DNA of 64,000 nucleotides from an uncultured Eubacteriales bacterium (GCA_949288175.1 CASEIV010000002.1:124001-188000); one strand, 5' to 3'. Shown: positions 53,316 to 62,961, numbered from the stretch's first letter. Translations and numbers: made by a program. The notes: generated by a model not told the origin, from the letters alone.

Positions 53316-55346
53316 ATGGAACAAACAAAAAAATTGCTATTAGATGTAAATGAAAAGCCAACTATTGCTAAATGGATAATCCTTGCAATACAACATGTTT
53401 TTGCTATGTTTGGAGCAACGATCTTGGTTCCTATCATGGTAAATACAGCAGCAGGAGAAACAGTACTTACCATTCCAGTAGCATTAGTAACATCAGGAAT
53501 TGGAACATTAATTTATATCTTATGTACAAAAGGAAAATCACCAGTATACTTAGGAAGCTCTTTTGCATTTATAGCACCATTAGCAGCAGCTTATGCAAAA
53601 GGTGGTATTTCAGGTGCTATGGTTGGTGTTATGGCAGTAGGTCTTGTCTATGTTATTTTTGCAACCATTATTCATTTTATAGGTAAAAAATGGATAGACA
53701 AATTATTACCACCAGTTGTTATTGGACCAATGATTATGATTATTGGATTAAGTTTAGCACCAAGTGCAATTTCTCAAGTAGGATTAGGAACTGGAACACA
53801 AATTGATTGGAGATGTATTGCAGTTGCTTTAATTACCTTTTTGACAACAGCAATAGTAATGGTTAGAGGAAAAGGATTTTTAAAAATTATTCCATTTTTA
53901 GTTGGAATTGTTGTAGGTTATGTTTCAGCAATCTGTTTTGGATTGGTTGATTTTAGTCCGGTATTAGAAGCTAGCTTCTTTAGCATGCCAAACTTTGTGA
54001 TACCATTTCTAAATTATACACCTAACTTCTCAGCATTATTAACCATTGTACCAATTTCTTTGGTAACGATTGCAGAACATATTGGTGATCATACAGCATT
54101 GAGTACAATTATTGGAAAGAATTTATTAAAAGAGCCAGGATTAGATAGAACATTATTAGGTGATGGTTTAGCAACATTTGTTGCAGGATTTTTAGGAGGA
54201 CCAGCTAATACAACTTATGGTGAAAATACATCTGTTGTTGGAATGACAAAAGTAGCATCTGTATGGGTAATTGGATTAGCAGCAATTATTGCTATCTGTT
54301 TAGGATTTTTAGGAAAATTCACTGCATTGGTATCAACCATTCCTGATGCTGTTTTAGGTGGTGTATCTTTACTATTATATGGATTTATTTCTGTAAATGG
54401 TTTAAAAGTATTAATTGAAAATAAGATTGATTTCGGAAAATCTAAAAATATTGTTGTTGCATCTACTATGTTAGTACTAGGATTAGGAGGAGCAGCTATC
54501 TCTATTATTCATGGGGATTTATCTGTAACTATTTCAGGAATGAGTTTAGCAGCCATTATTGGTATTTTACTAAATTTATTATTACCAGATGAAAAAGAAG
54601 ATGAAAATAAACCAGAAAATAATCAACCAAAAGAAACAGGTGAAACAAGTAAAAATGAAAAAGAAATCAAATATGAAAGCGGGGCAAATGTAGTGGAAGA
54701 AATAAAAAAAGACGAAACAAATCAAGTAACTGTATTACATAATCCTTTGGTAGAACATAAATTATCCATTATTAGAAACAAACATACAGGAACAAAAGAG
54801 TTTAGAGAAATCATAGGGGAGATAGCGACATTATTATGCTATCATGCATTAGAAGATGCAAAATTGAAAGAAATTGAAATCGAAACTCCGCTTGGTAAAA
54901 CAAAAGCAAAAGTATTAGATGAAGATAATTATGCTTTTGTACCAATTTTAAGAGCAGGAACAGGTATGTTAGATGGATTATTAAAAATTGTACCAAATGC
55001 AAAAATTGGACATATTGGATTATATAGAAATGAAGAAACCTTAGAACCAGTACAATATTATTATAAAATGCCAAAAGATATTGCAAAACGTGAAGCGATT
55101 ATCTTAGATCCAATGCTTGCAACAGGAGGTTCTGCTGCAGATACCATTCAAATGCTAAAAAAAGACGGAGTTAAGAAAATTAAGTTCTTATGTATTATAT
55201 CTGCACCAGAAGGAATTGAAAGATTAAAGAAAGAACATCCAGATGTAAAAATTTATACAGCATGTATTGATGAAAAATTAAATGACAAAGGATACATTGT
55301 ACCAGGACTAGGTGATGCTGGAGATAGAATATTCGGAACCAAATAA
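53316..55346 (+). CDS. uracil permease fused to uracil phosphoribosyltransferase
   Basis: 676 aa. Residues about 15-430 are an NCS2 uracil/xanthine permease: QHVFAMFGATILVPIM, GSSFAFIAP, the TM8 substrate motif VTIAEHIGDH and GGPANTTYGENTSVVGMTKV. A hydrophilic linker (about 432-475, rich in E, N and K) leads to a complete UPRTase: HNPLVEHKLSIIRNKHTGTKEFR, FVPILRAGTGMLDG, the PRPP loop ILDPMLATGGSAADTI and the uracil site YIVPGLGDAGDR. Uracil would be imported by proton symport and converted at once to UMP on the inner membrane face. AGAAGGAGGC sets the start. The two activities are usually separate genes (uraA/pyrP and upp). No frameshift or stop separates the halves. Confidence 0.93.
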   Translation: MEQTKKLLLDVNEKPTIAKWIILAIQHVFAMFGATILVPIMVNTAAGETVLTIPVALVTSGIGTLIYILCTKGKSPVYLGSSFAFIAPLAAAYAKGGISGAMVGVMAVGLVYVIFATIIHFIGKKWIDKLLPPVVIGPMIMIIGLSLAPSAISQVGLGTGTQIDWRCIAVALITFLTTAIVMVRGKGFLKIIPFLVGIVVGYVSAICFGLVDFSPVLEASFFSMPNFVIPFLNYTPNFSALLTIVPISLVTIAEHIGDHTALSTIIGKNLLKEPGLDRTLLGDGLATFVAGFLGGPANTTYGENTSVVGMTKVASVWVIGLAAIIAICLGFLGKFTALVSTIPDAVLGGVSLLLYGFISVNGLKVLIENKIDFGKSKNIVVASTMLVLGLGGAAISIIHGDLSVTISGMSLAAIIGILLNLLLPDEKEDENKPENNQPKETGETSKNEKEIKYESGANVVEEIKKDETNQVTVLHNPLVEHKLSIIRNKHTGTKEFREIIGEIATLLCYHALEDAKLKEIEIETPLGKTKAKVLDEDNYAFVPILRAGTGMLDGLLKIVPNAKIGHIGLYRNEETLEPVQYYYKMPKDIAKREAIILDPMLATGGSAADTIQMLKKDGVKKIKFLCIISAPEGIERLKKEHPDVKIYTACIDEKLNDKGYIVPGLGDAGDRIFGTK

Positions 55347-55378
55347 GTTCAAAAATTTTAATGTAATTTATATAATAA

Positions 55379-55417
55379 AAAGAGGCAATTAGAACTATGT
55401 TCAAATTGTCTCTTTAA
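55379..55417 (+). terminator. intrinsic terminator of uraA-upp
   Basis: AAAGAGGCAATT (55379-55390) pairs with AATTGTCTCTTT (55404-55415, one wobble), with an inner GAAC/GTTC stem. The A- and T-rich flanks allow use from both strands, including the small gene on the minus strand. Confidence 0.8.
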
Positions 55418-55421
55418 TTTG

Positions 55422-55514
55422 CTATTTGTTATTGTTATTTTGTCTTTCATTATTGTTGTTTTGATTATTATTTGAATTGTTATTATTTTTATTTTCTTTC
55501 TTTTTCTTACTCAT
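55422..55514 (-). CDS. 30-aa Asn/Lys-rich microprotein
   Basis: On the minus strand AGGAGGTG lies 9 nt before ATG 55514, an excellent ribosome site. The product begins MSKKKKENKNNNN and is almost entirely N, K, Q, S and E, ending in NNNNK before TAG. The strong ribosome site and adjacent terminator argue for a real transcript, but low-complexity AT-rich sequence can also mimic this. The rest of the 391-nt gap to murD holds AT-rich sequence with possible promoters in both directions. Confidence 0.45.
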   Translation of the reverse strand: MSKKKKENKNNNNSNNNQNNNNERQNNNNK

Positions 55515-55737
55515 ATACAAAGCACCTCCTCAAAGTATATTACTATTTTGTACGAAACTATAAAAAATATTCACTCATAATTTGTTTTTTTTATATAATT
55601 GATATATAATAACAAATATATAAAAGATTTATCTTGTTGTATAAGAAAAATTCACATACCAAAAAAGAAAGTTAATTTTTTCTATACAATCAAAGAATAG
55701 ATAAATTGATAATATTAAAGTTTTGGAGGATTAGCAA

Positions 55738-57150
55738 ATGAATTATAGTAATGAAAAATTAAATGAATTTAATGATTACATAAGATATAGAAAAGTGGCT
55801 ATCATAGGATTAGGTGTTAGTAATTTACCACTTTTAGATTATTTATATGACAAAAAAGCGAATGTAACCATATTTGATGAAAGAGAATATAATCAAGTTT
55901 CTAAAGAAATTATTGAAAAAATTACCAATTATGGATTTGCAATTTATTATGGAAAAGATTGTTTGCAACATCTAAAAAATTTCAATGTTATCTTTCGTTC
56001 ACCAAGTTGTTTACCAACCAAACCAGAATTAGTGGAAGAAGCCAATAAAGGCGCATTAGTAACAACAGAAGTAGAGCTATTAATGAAAATGTGTCCAGCA
56101 AAAGTGATTGGAATCACTGGAAGCGACGGTAAAACAACAACAACAAGTTTAATCAATAGCATTTTACAAAAGGCAGGATATAAAACATTTTTAGGAGGAA
56201 ATATTGGAACACCACTATTTACAAAACTATCAGAAATGACACCTGAAGACATTGTTGTTTTAGAATTAAGTAGTTTTCAATTAATGGGAATGGAAGTGAG
56301 TCCACAAATTGCTGTTATTACTAATATAACACCAAATCATTTAAATATTCATAAAGATTATCAAGAATATATAGATGCAAAGAAAAATATTTTTAAATAT
56401 CAAGATGAAAATGGAATTTTGGTTTTAAATTATGACAATGAAATTACCAAAGAGTGTGCAAAAGAAGCAAATGGAAAAGTTATTTTCTTTAGTAATCAAA
56501 CCAAATTAGACAATGGGTATATTGTTGATGAAGATGTCATAAAAGAATGTGATGATAAAGTTAGAAAACATATTTTAAATACAGATGATGTCATTTTAAG
56601 AGGAAATCATAATTATCAAAATATTGCAACAGCTATTGCTGCAACAGCAAGTTTAGTAGATATAGAAACGGCTGTCAAAGCAGTTAAAGAGTTTAAACCT
56701 GTAGAACATAGAATTGAATTTGTAGAAGAAATTGATGGAGCAAAATGGTATAATGATTCTGCAAGTTCTTCACCTTCTAGAACATTATCTGGACTAAATG
56801 CTTTTAAAGAAAATATTGTTTTAATTGCAGGTGGATATGACAAAAATTTAGATTATACACCTCTTGCAAAAACAATTATTGATAAAGTAAAAGCATTGAT
56901 TTTAATTGGTCAAACAGCTGGAAAAATTTATGATGCTGTTAAAGAAGAGTTGGAAAAAGAAAATAAAAATTTAGACATTTATATGTGTGAAACTTTAGAA
57001 GACACAATTTCAATTGCAAGAAAGAATGCCGAAAGTGGAGATGTTGTTTTATTTTCTCCTGCCAGTGCAAGTTTTGATATGTTTAAGAATTTTGCAGATA
57101 GAGGAAATCAATTTAAAGATTTAGTGAGAAAATTAAAAGAGAGAGGTTAA
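55738..57150 (+). CDS. murD: UDP-N-acetylmuramoylalanine--D-glutamate ligase
   Basis: 470 aa cytoplasmic ligase that adds D-glutamate to UDP-MurNAc-L-Ala using ATP. N-terminal UDP-binding Rossmann-like domain (VAIIGLGVSNLPLLDYL), ATP loop GITGSDGKTTTTSL, central NITPNHLNIHKDYQEYIDAKKNIF, and the C-terminal NDSASSSPSRTLSGLNAF and LFSPASASFDMFKNFADRGNQF signatures are all present. GGAGGATTAGCA precedes the start. No other mur/fts gene is adjacent, so it stands outside a dcw-type cluster. Confidence 0.97.
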   Translation: MNYSNEKLNEFNDYIRYRKVAIIGLGVSNLPLLDYLYDKKANVTIFDEREYNQVSKEIIEKITNYGFAIYYGKDCLQHLKNFNVIFRSPSCLPTKPELVEEANKGALVTTEVELLMKMCPAKVIGITGSDGKTTTTSLINSILQKAGYKTFLGGNIGTPLFTKLSEMTPEDIVVLELSSFQLMGMEVSPQIAVITNITPNHLNIHKDYQEYIDAKKNIFKYQDENGILVLNYDNEITKECAKEANGKVIFFSNQTKLDNGYIVDEDVIKECDDKVRKHILNTDDVILRGNHNYQNIATAIAATASLVDIETAVKAVKEFKPVEHRIEFVEEIDGAKWYNDSASSSPSRTLSGLNAFKENIVLIAGGYDKNLDYTPLAKTIIDKVKALILIGQTAGKIYDAVKEELEKENKNLDIYMCETLEDTISIARKNAESGDVVLFSPASASFDMFKNFADRGNQFKDLVRKLKERG

Positions 57151-57216
57151 ACATGCTATGCACCTTTTAGAGGTTATCAACATATCTTGTATAAAATAAA
57201 AAAGGAGGAATTAGAA

Positions 57217-57816
57217 ATGTATGATAACCAATATGAAGAGTACATAAGAAGTGTTTTAGGATATCCATGTACAACAAATATGAATCAAAATCAAATGTAT
57301 CAAAATGAATATCTGAACCCATCTCAAATAAACATGAGAAACGATTTAGAAGAATTTTATCCTGAGATATATAAAATTATATATCCAATGGTTAAAAAAG
57401 CTTGTGAAGGGAATATGAGAGCAAATAGCAGGGAAGAAATTGAACAAATGACTGACGAAATTTATTCTGCAATAGAAGATAGTAACCAGATTAATGTCAA
57501 TATCAATTTAGGAAATACAATTTCTACAACTAATACAAATAGAACGCAAAATCGAAATGAGATACATAAGGAAGAGATTCAAAATAAAAGTTTTGAAAAA
57601 ACAGACTTAGAAAATAGAAATGTAGAAGAAGAAAGTAGAAGAAGACCTAGAAATAATAATTTAAGAGATTTAATCAAAATATTATTAATTAGAGAATTAT
57701 TGGGAAGACCTCATGATCATTTTCCACCAAGACCACCACATCACCCACGTCCACCAATGAGACCACCAATTATGCCTAGAAATTATCAACCTTTATATGA
57801 TATCTATGAATATTAA
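57217..57816 (+). CDS. hypothetical protein with Pro/His-rich C-terminus
   Basis: 199 aa from ATG 57217 with AAAGGAGGAA upstream. N-terminal part: YDNQYEEYIRSVLGYPCTTN, then an apparent conserved helical domain, FYPEIYKIIYPMVKKACEGN...EQMTDEIYSAIED. A polar N/T/E/R stretch follows. The tail is HDHFPPRPPHHPRPPMRPPI, reminiscent of spore-coat or extracytoplasmic protein tails and possibly metal-binding. No signal peptide or TM helix is seen. Family not recognised; a spore-related role is only a guess from composition and genome context. Confidence 0.7.
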   Translation: MYDNQYEEYIRSVLGYPCTTNMNQNQMYQNEYLNPSQINMRNDLEEFYPEIYKIIYPMVKKACEGNMRANSREEIEQMTDEIYSAIEDSNQINVNINLGNTISTTNTNRTQNRNEIHKEEIQNKSFEKTDLENRNVEEESRRRPRNNNLRDLIKILLIRELLGRPHDHFPPRPPHHPRPPMRPPIMPRNYQPLYDIYEY

Positions 57817-57963
57817 AAAATTACAAAAAATAGAAATTTTACCAACTTTTAAAATATTTTTTGTTGTATATGAAGACGATTTTTGGTACTTCACGAACAT
57901 TTGAATAAAAATTAAAAAAATACAGAAAATAAAGATGAGAAATTTTGAAAGGTGGTAAAGAAA

Positions 57964-58410
57964 ATGAAGGTTAAAGATTGTATGTGTACAGAAGTTTGCT
58001 GTGTAAAACCAGAAACAACAATACATGATGTTGCAAAGTTAATGTGCCAAAACCACATTGGTTCCATACCTGTTTGCGATACCAATAATTGTTTATGTGG
58101 AATTGTAACAGATAGAGATATTATTTTAAGAAGTATTGCTTGCGATAAAGATGTTAAAACAACTCCTGTAAGTGATATCATGTCAACAAATGTATATACT
58201 TGTGAAGAAGATGAAGATATGGCAAATGCGGAAAATAAAATGGGAACAAACAAAGTAAGAAGACTACCTGTTTGTGATAATAATAAAAAAGTAATTGGTA
58301 TATTAACATTAGGAGATATTGCACAAAATAGAGCAAAATTAGATGATAGAGAAATTTGCATTACATTTGAAGATGTTTGTGATTGTGATACAAATAAAAA
58401 TGCAGAATAG
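57964..58410 (+). CDS. CBS-domain pair protein
   Basis: 148 aa from ATG 57964 with GAAAGGTGG 8 nt upstream. Two CBS motifs make one Bateman module: VKDCMCTEVCCVKPETTIHDVAKLMCQNHIGSIPVCD, then VSDIMSTNVYTCEEDEDMANAENKMGTNKVRRLPVCD, each followed by the GIVTDRDI or GILTLGDIA strand. Such stand-alone modules bind adenine nucleotides. Unusually Cys-rich at the N-terminus and the extreme C-terminus (CITFEDVCDCD). Monocistronic with its own terminator. Confidence 0.88.
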   Translation: MKVKDCMCTEVCCVKPETTIHDVAKLMCQNHIGSIPVCDTNNCLCGIVTDRDIILRSIACDKDVKTTPVSDIMSTNVYTCEEDEDMANAENKMGTNKVRRLPVCDNNKKVIGILTLGDIAQNRAKLDDREICITFEDVCDCDTNKNAE

Positions 58411-58427
58411 TCAATAAATATTTTTAT

Positions 58428-58475
58428 AACAGTAGAATTTTGTTAATGATATAAAACAAATTCTACTGTTTTTCT
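58428..58475 (+). terminator. intrinsic terminator of CBS gene
   Basis: AACAGTAGAATTT (58428-58440) pairs perfectly with AAATTCTACTGTT (58458-58470), then TTTCTTTTTT. Confidence 0.88.
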
Positions 58476-58583
58476 TTTTTATTCGTATATAAAATTTTAT
58501 GATACATATAATAAATAATGAAAATACATTTTTGTTAAAATTATAAAAAATTTGTATATTTAATTTATAAGAGGAGGGGAGAG

Positions 58584-59681
58584 ATGATTATAAACATACC
58601 CTATTGGACAAGAGTATTAAAAAATATCGTATATGTTGTATTATTAATATTGGGTTTGTATCTGGCATTGAAATTATCCATTTTTTATATGCCTTTTTTA
58701 GTAGCGTTTATTATCTCTTTAATCATAGAACCTCTTATAAAATTGATTATGCGAAAAACGAACTTAACTAGAAGGACTAGCTCTATTATCATTTTCATTC
58801 TTGTATCTGCCATTATTTTAGGAATATTGGCATGGATTATTGTGACACTATTTTCAGAATCTTCTAGTTTATTACAAGGATTAAATGACTATGTGGATAA
58901 GGCTTCTAGTCAGTTACAAGGATTTATCGAACAATTCCATTTTGATAAAATAAAACTATCAGATGAAATATTAACGATTGTTCAAGAATCCAGTGGGGAT
59001 TTTTTAGAAACGATATCTAATTGGTTAAGGAATGCTTTAAATAGTTTGATTAATATTGTTACAAAAATACCTGAAATTGCTATATGTGTTGGAATTACAA
59101 TATTAGCTTTATATTTTATTTGTGTTGATAAGATATATATTTTAGACCAAATAGAATATCATTTACCAAAAGCATGGGTGAAAAAATTAAGTACACATTT
59201 AAAAGAGTTAATACAAACATTAGGAGGATATTTAAAAGCAGAAGTAACATTGATTTTAGTATCATTTGTAATTTCTTTAATAGGATTATATATATTATTT
59301 TTTTTAAAATTTAATATACCATATCCTTTATTGATGGCATTATTTATTGGTTTCGTAGATGCTCTTCCCATTTTAGGTTCTGGAACCGTTATGATACCAT
59401 GGGCAATTATTTCAGCACTAAATGGTGATTTGTCTTTAGGAATTGCTATTCTTACACTGTTTATTATCATGTCTATTGTAAGGCAATTTTTAGAACCGAA
59501 ATTAGTTAGTAAAAATATAGGTGTTCATCCTATATTTACGTTGATTGCTATGTATACAGGATTTAAAATAACAGGGGTTATTGGATTATTATTAGGACCA
59601 ATTGCTTTAATTATTATAAAAAATATATTTGCGAATTTGATTGATCCAGGTGTGTTTAAAACCATTTTTGATAAACGATGA
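58584..59681 (+). CDS. ytvI: AI-2E family membrane protein, YtvI-like
   Basis: 365 aa, about seven to eight TM helices. It opens IPYWTRVLKNIVYVVLLILG and has FLVAFIISLIIEPLIKLIMRK near residue 50, a large amphipathic middle region (LLQGLNDYVDKASSQLQGFIEQF) and the C-terminal block VDALPILGSGTVMIPWAI...VRQFLEPKLVSKNIGVHPIFTLIAMYTGFK, the signature of the AI-2E (UPF0118) family. Sequence and length fit the sporulation protein YtvI. GGAGGGGAG precedes the start. The 3' end is part of palindromic element B. Confidence 0.85.
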   Translation: MIINIPYWTRVLKNIVYVVLLILGLYLALKLSIFYMPFLVAFIISLIIEPLIKLIMRKTNLTRRTSSIIIFILVSAIILGILAWIIVTLFSESSSLLQGLNDYVDKASSQLQGFIEQFHFDKIKLSDEILTIVQESSGDFLETISNWLRNALNSLINIVTKIPEIAICVGITILALYFICVDKIYILDQIEYHLPKAWVKKLSTHLKELIQTLGGYLKAEVTLILVSFVISLIGLYILFFLKFNIPYPLLMALFIGFVDALPILGSGTVMIPWAIISALNGDLSLGIAILTLFIIMSIVRQFLEPKLVSKNIGVHPIFTLIAMYTGFKITGVIGLLLGPIALIIIKNIFANLIDPGVFKTIFDKR

Positions 59682-59786
59682 ATTTGGGGACGGAGCAAAA
59701 AATCATCATTTAATAAAATTTAATTAATTTTTTAACTTTTTAATTAAATGATGATTTTTTGCTCCGTCCCCAAATTCATCGTTTAT
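59671..59786. repeat. perfect 44-bp inverted repeat (element B), bidirectional terminator
   Basis: 59671-59714 and 59743-59786 are perfect reverse complements, 28 nt apart. The arms begin ATAAACGATGAATTTGGGGA, and the repeat contains GGGGACGGAGCAAAAAATC. The arms include the last codons of ytvI and reach the stop codon of guaA, which converges from the right. Its T- and A-rich core would terminate both genes. It shares TTTGGGGACGGA with element A (32655). Confidence 0.9.
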
Positions 59787-61321
59787 TCCCATTCAATTGT
59801 TGCAGGTGGCTTCGAAGTAATATCATAAACTACTCTATTAACATGTTTTACTTCATTCACAATTCTAGAAGAAACTTTTTCTAATATTTCATAAGGTATT
59901 TTGCTCCAAACACCTGTCATAAAATCTGTCGTTTCTACTGCACGTAGGGCAATGGTATAATCATAAGTTCTTTCATCACCCATAACTCCAACAGATTTTA
60001 AATTTGTCAATACAGCAAAGTATTGATTAATAGATTTATGAAGTCCAGCATTTGCAATTTCTTCTCTAAAAATGCTGTCAGCTTCTTTTAAGATATCTAA
60101 TTTGTCATCAGTAATATCTCCGATAACTCTGATAGCTAGTCCAGGTCCAGGGAATGGTTGTCTAAATACTAAGTTTTCTGGTATTCCTAATTCTAATCCT
60201 GTTTTTCTAACTTCATCTTTAAATAGATTTCTTAAAGGTTCTACAATTTCTTTAAAATCTACATAGTCTGGAAGACCACCAACATTATGATGACTTTTAA
60301 TTACAGAACTTTTTCCTAAACCACTTTCAATCACGTCAGGGTAAATAGTACCTTGTACTAAAAAGTCTACCGTTCCAATTTTCTTTGCTTCTTCTTCAAA
60401 AACTCTAATAAATTCTTCTCCAATGATTTTTCTCTTTCTTTCTGGATCAGTAACACCAGCAAGTTTTTCTAAAAATCTATCTTTCGCATTTACTCTAATT
60501 AAATTAATATCAAATTGATTTCTAAAAACTTCTTCAACTTCATCACCTTCGTTTTTACGAAGTAGACCATGATCAACAAAGATACAAGTTAAGTTTTTAC
60601 CAATTGCTTTATGTAATAATACAGCAGCAACAGATGAATCAACACCACCAGATAGGGCACATAAAGCTTTTTTGTCTCCGATTTTTTCTTTTAAAGTTTT
60701 AATGCTATCTTCTACAAAAGAAGAAATTTGCCAATCTCCAGAACAACCACAAATGTTAAATAAGAAATTCTTAATTACTTGTGTTCCATTAACAGATAAG
60801 TTTACTTCTGGATGGAATTGGATTCCATATAGTTTTTTCTCTGCATTTTCCATTGCAGCATTTGGGCAATGGTCTGTTGAACCAATATTTTTAAAACCAT
60901 TTGGTACTTCAGATACAAAATCTGTATGGCTCATTAAGAAATCATTGGTTGTTTCAAATCCTTGAAATAGGGAAGAGGTATTATCAATATTTACCTTTGT
61001 TGTTCCATATTCTCTTGTATTTGCTCTTGATACATTTCCTCCTAAAGTATAAGTCATTAATTGCATACCATAACAAATTCCTAAAACAGGAATACCTAAA
61101 TCAAAAATACCTTCTGCACATTTAGGAGAATCCTCTCCATAAACACTAGCAGGTCCACCTGTAAAGATAATTCCTTTTGGATTTTTCTCTTTAATTTTTT
61201 CGATAGAAATGTTGTATGGTACAACTTCAGAATACACATTGCATTCTCTAACTCTTCTTGCAATTAATTGATTGTATTGTCCACCAAAGTCTAAGATTAA
61301 AATTAATTCATTTTCTTTCAT
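59783..61321 (-). CDS. guaA: GMP synthase (glutamine-hydrolysing)
   Basis: 512 aa, minus strand, from ATG 61321 with GGAGGTAAAT just before it; the 8-codon longer reading has no ribosome site. Converts XMP to GMP with ATP and glutamine-derived ammonia. Class I glutaminase: [15 protein letters not shown] (nucleophile Cys), FHPEVN. ATP pyrophosphatase domain: [15 protein letters not shown] (PP-loop). C-terminal dimerisation domain ends in the conserved PPATIEWE. It completes the pathway begun by guaB (1588). Upstream an ATCATAT-CT-ATATGAT palindrome (61342-61357) lies in the probable promoter. Confidence 0.98.
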   Translation of the reverse strand: MKENELILILDFGGQYNQLIARRVRECNVYSEVVPYNISIEKIKEKNPKGIIFTGGPASVYGEDSPKCAEGIFDLGIPVLGICYGMQLMTYTLGGNVSRANTREYGTTKVNIDNTSSLFQGFETTNDFLMSHTDFVSEVPNGFKNIGSTDHCPNAAMENAEKKLYGIQFHPEVNLSVNGTQVIKNFLFNICGCSGDWQISSFVEDSIKTLKEKIGDKKALCALSGGVDSSVAAVLLHKAIGKNLTCIFVDHGLLRKNEGDEVEEVFRNQFDINLIRVNAKDRFLEKLAGVTDPERKRKIIGEEFIRVFEEEAKKIGTVDFLVQGTIYPDVIESGLGKSSVIKSHHNVGGLPDYVDFKEIVEPLRNLFKDEVRKTGLELGIPENLVFRQPFPGPGLAIRVIGDITDDKLDILKEADSIFREEIANAGLHKSINQYFAVLTNLKSVGVMGDERTYDYTIALRAVETTDFMTGVWSKIPYEILEKVSSRIVNEVKHVNRVVYDITSKPPATIEWE

Positions 61322-61432
61322 ATTTACCTCCGAAATTAAAATCATATCTATATGATATCATAATTTGTCGATAAAGTAAATAAAAACCTACGTTATATAG
61401 GAGAAAAACTAGAGTTTTGCAAAAATTTTTTA

Positions 61433-61461
61433 TTGAACATATATATTTTTTATGATAAACT
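61433..61461 (+). promoter_or_regulatory. sigma-A promoter for the 61492 gene
   Basis: TTGAAC (61433-61438), 17-nt spacer, TAAACT (61456-61461), 31 nt before the start codon. Confidence 0.65.
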
Positions 61462-61491
61462 TATAAGTAGTAATAAAAAGGAGACAAAAAT

Positions 61492-62082
61492 ATGAATATA
61501 GGAATTGATATTGATAATACTATAACAGATACAACGCCCATATTAAAAGAATATTGCAAAAAATATAATGATACAGTTGTAAAAAGAAATTTACAAATGC
61601 ATGAAGATGGATTCGCAAGTTATAATTTGTATGACTGGACACCAGAAGAAAATATGGATTTTTGTATAAAATATTTAGAGAAAGTTGTATTACAAGCACA
61701 AGTTAAAGAAAATGCAAAAGAAATCATTAGAAAACTAAAAAAAGAAGGACATAAAATTCATATTATATCATCAAGAGCTGTTCCAATGTTTAAAACACCT
61801 TATGAAACCACGGAAAAGTTTTTAAGAGAACATGAAATCGTTTATGATAAATTATTAGTAGGAAAAATTGAAAAGAAACCTTCTTGTATTGAAAACAAAT
61901 TAGATGTTTTAATAGAGGATGATCCTCAATATGTAAATGAAATGTCTGAATTTATGCCTGTTATTATACTAGATACTTATTACAATAAACAATGTACAGG
62001 AAATAACATTATTAGAGCGTTTGATTGGGAAGAAGTATATAGTAATATAAAAATGTTAGAAAAAAATTTGTCTAGTAACTAG
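61492..62082 (+). CDS. 5'-nucleotidase/HAD-like hydrolase
   Basis: 196 aa. The N-terminus MNIGIDIDNTITDTTPILKEY holds the HAD nucleophile motif DxDxT (DIDNTIT). IIRKLKKEGHKIHIISSRAV is motif II, KLLVGKIEKKP the motif III Lys, and VLIEDDPQYVNEMSEFMP motif IV. Fold and length match the small 5'(3')-deoxyribonucleotidase-like bacterial proteins. Probably dephosphorylates a small phosphorylated metabolite in the cytoplasm; substrate unproven. AAAAGGAGAC sets the start. Confidence 0.85.
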   Translation: MNIGIDIDNTITDTTPILKEYCKKYNDTVVKRNLQMHEDGFASYNLYDWTPEENMDFCIKYLEKVVLQAQVKENAKEIIRKLKKEGHKIHIISSRAVPMFKTPYETTEKFLREHEIVYDKLLVGKIEKKPSCIENKLDVLIEDDPQYVNEMSEFMPVIILDTYYNKQCTGNNIIRAFDWEEVYSNIKMLEKNLSSN

Positions 62083-62098
62083 TCATTAGATAAGAAAA

Positions 62099-62128
62099 AT
62101 AAAATACCCTTCATTACAGGGTATTTTC
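62099..62128. terminator. bidirectional terminator between converging genes
   Basis: AAAATACCC (62101-62109) pairs perfectly with GGGTATTTT (62119-62127), with flanking A and T runs. It serves the HAD gene and the minus-strand gene ending at 62133. Confidence 0.88.
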
Positions 62129-62132
62129 ATTT

Positions 62133-62681
62133 CTATAACACAGCACTTGTAGGAATATAAGTATCATCTGGAGGATAAACATATTCTTCATTTGGTTTAT
62201 CAACTGTTTTCATCTCTGTAACTTTCACAATTGGCATATCACCATGATAATTACCTTTTGTAATTTCACCAGTTAATTCAACCCATGTCTCATTCGCAAA
62301 ATCTTGTGCATTTTCATATTCGCAAAGAAATCCAACAATCACATATTGAAAATCAGAAGAAATCATCATATCTCTTGCTAATATAAATTGCGTATCTGTT
62401 AAATCTAATACTCGATATACATATCCTGTAAATTGGATTTTTACACCAACATAATCATCTATATTCTCATGAACAGCTTTCAAGACATTCGTATAGTTTT
62501 TTGCAGAAATGACAGAAACATCACTTTGAGGCATACAACTAGAAATAGTTCTATCATTTTTCGCACCAACAAACAGTTTGATACTAACAAAAATTAAAAT
62601 ACAAATAATTAATACTACAATCCCTGTAAAAAAATATTTAAAAATTTTACTGCCATTTACTTTAAAATTATATATAAACAT
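62133..62681 (-). CDS. membrane-anchored OB-fold-like protein (DUF1980/TIGR03943-like)
   Basis: 182 aa with one N-terminal TM helix (YFFTGIVVLIICILIFVSIKLFV) and an extracytoplasmic domain. DYVGVKIQFTGYVYRVLDLTDTQFILARDMMI and WVELTGEITKGNYHGDMPIVKVTEMKTVDKP resemble the C-terminal domain of DUF1980 (YcgQ-type) proteins, an OB-fold relative. Usual neighbours of that family (a permease-like YcgR/YraQ protein) are not seen. Ribosome site AAGAAAGGA on the minus strand. Function unknown. Confidence 0.65.
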   Translation of the reverse strand: MFIYNFKVNGSKIFKYFFTGIVVLIICILIFVSIKLFVGAKNDRTISSCMPQSDVSVISAKNYTNVLKAVHENIDDYVGVKIQFTGYVYRVLDLTDTQFILARDMMISSDFQYVIVGFLCEYENAQDFANETWVELTGEITKGNYHGDMPIVKVTEMKTVDKPNEEYVYPPDDTYIPTSAVL

Positions 62682-62893
62682 AATAAATCCTTTCTTTTAT
62701 GAATTTTACAATTTAACACACTTATACATCAAAGTCTTTATTTTTTATTATCATAGGTATTTCTCATTTAAATATATGTTAAAAAAAATCTATTATGCCA
62801 ATAAGATAAATAATCATGCATTACTAAGAAATAAAAAGTTATATAAGCAATAATAAATAAATTTCTATTTTTAGATAAATACCTTTAAAGCAC

Positions 62894-62922
62894 TTGATAA
62901 AAAAAGATTTTAGTGATATAGT
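62894..62922 (+). promoter_or_regulatory. sigma-A promoter for secA
   Basis: TTGATA (62894-62899), 17-nt spacer, TATAGT (62917-62922). The remainder of the 280-nt gap before secA is AT-rich with no other feature seen. Confidence 0.7.
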
Positions 62923-62961
62923 ATCTAAGTAAAAAAATAAACTTAGGAGGACCGATTAACA

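Noticed and set aside
61322-61491. Guanine-type riboswitch upstream of guaA
   Set aside because: The 170-nt gap is too short and AT-rich, and no aptamer core was recognised; only a small palindrome is visible.
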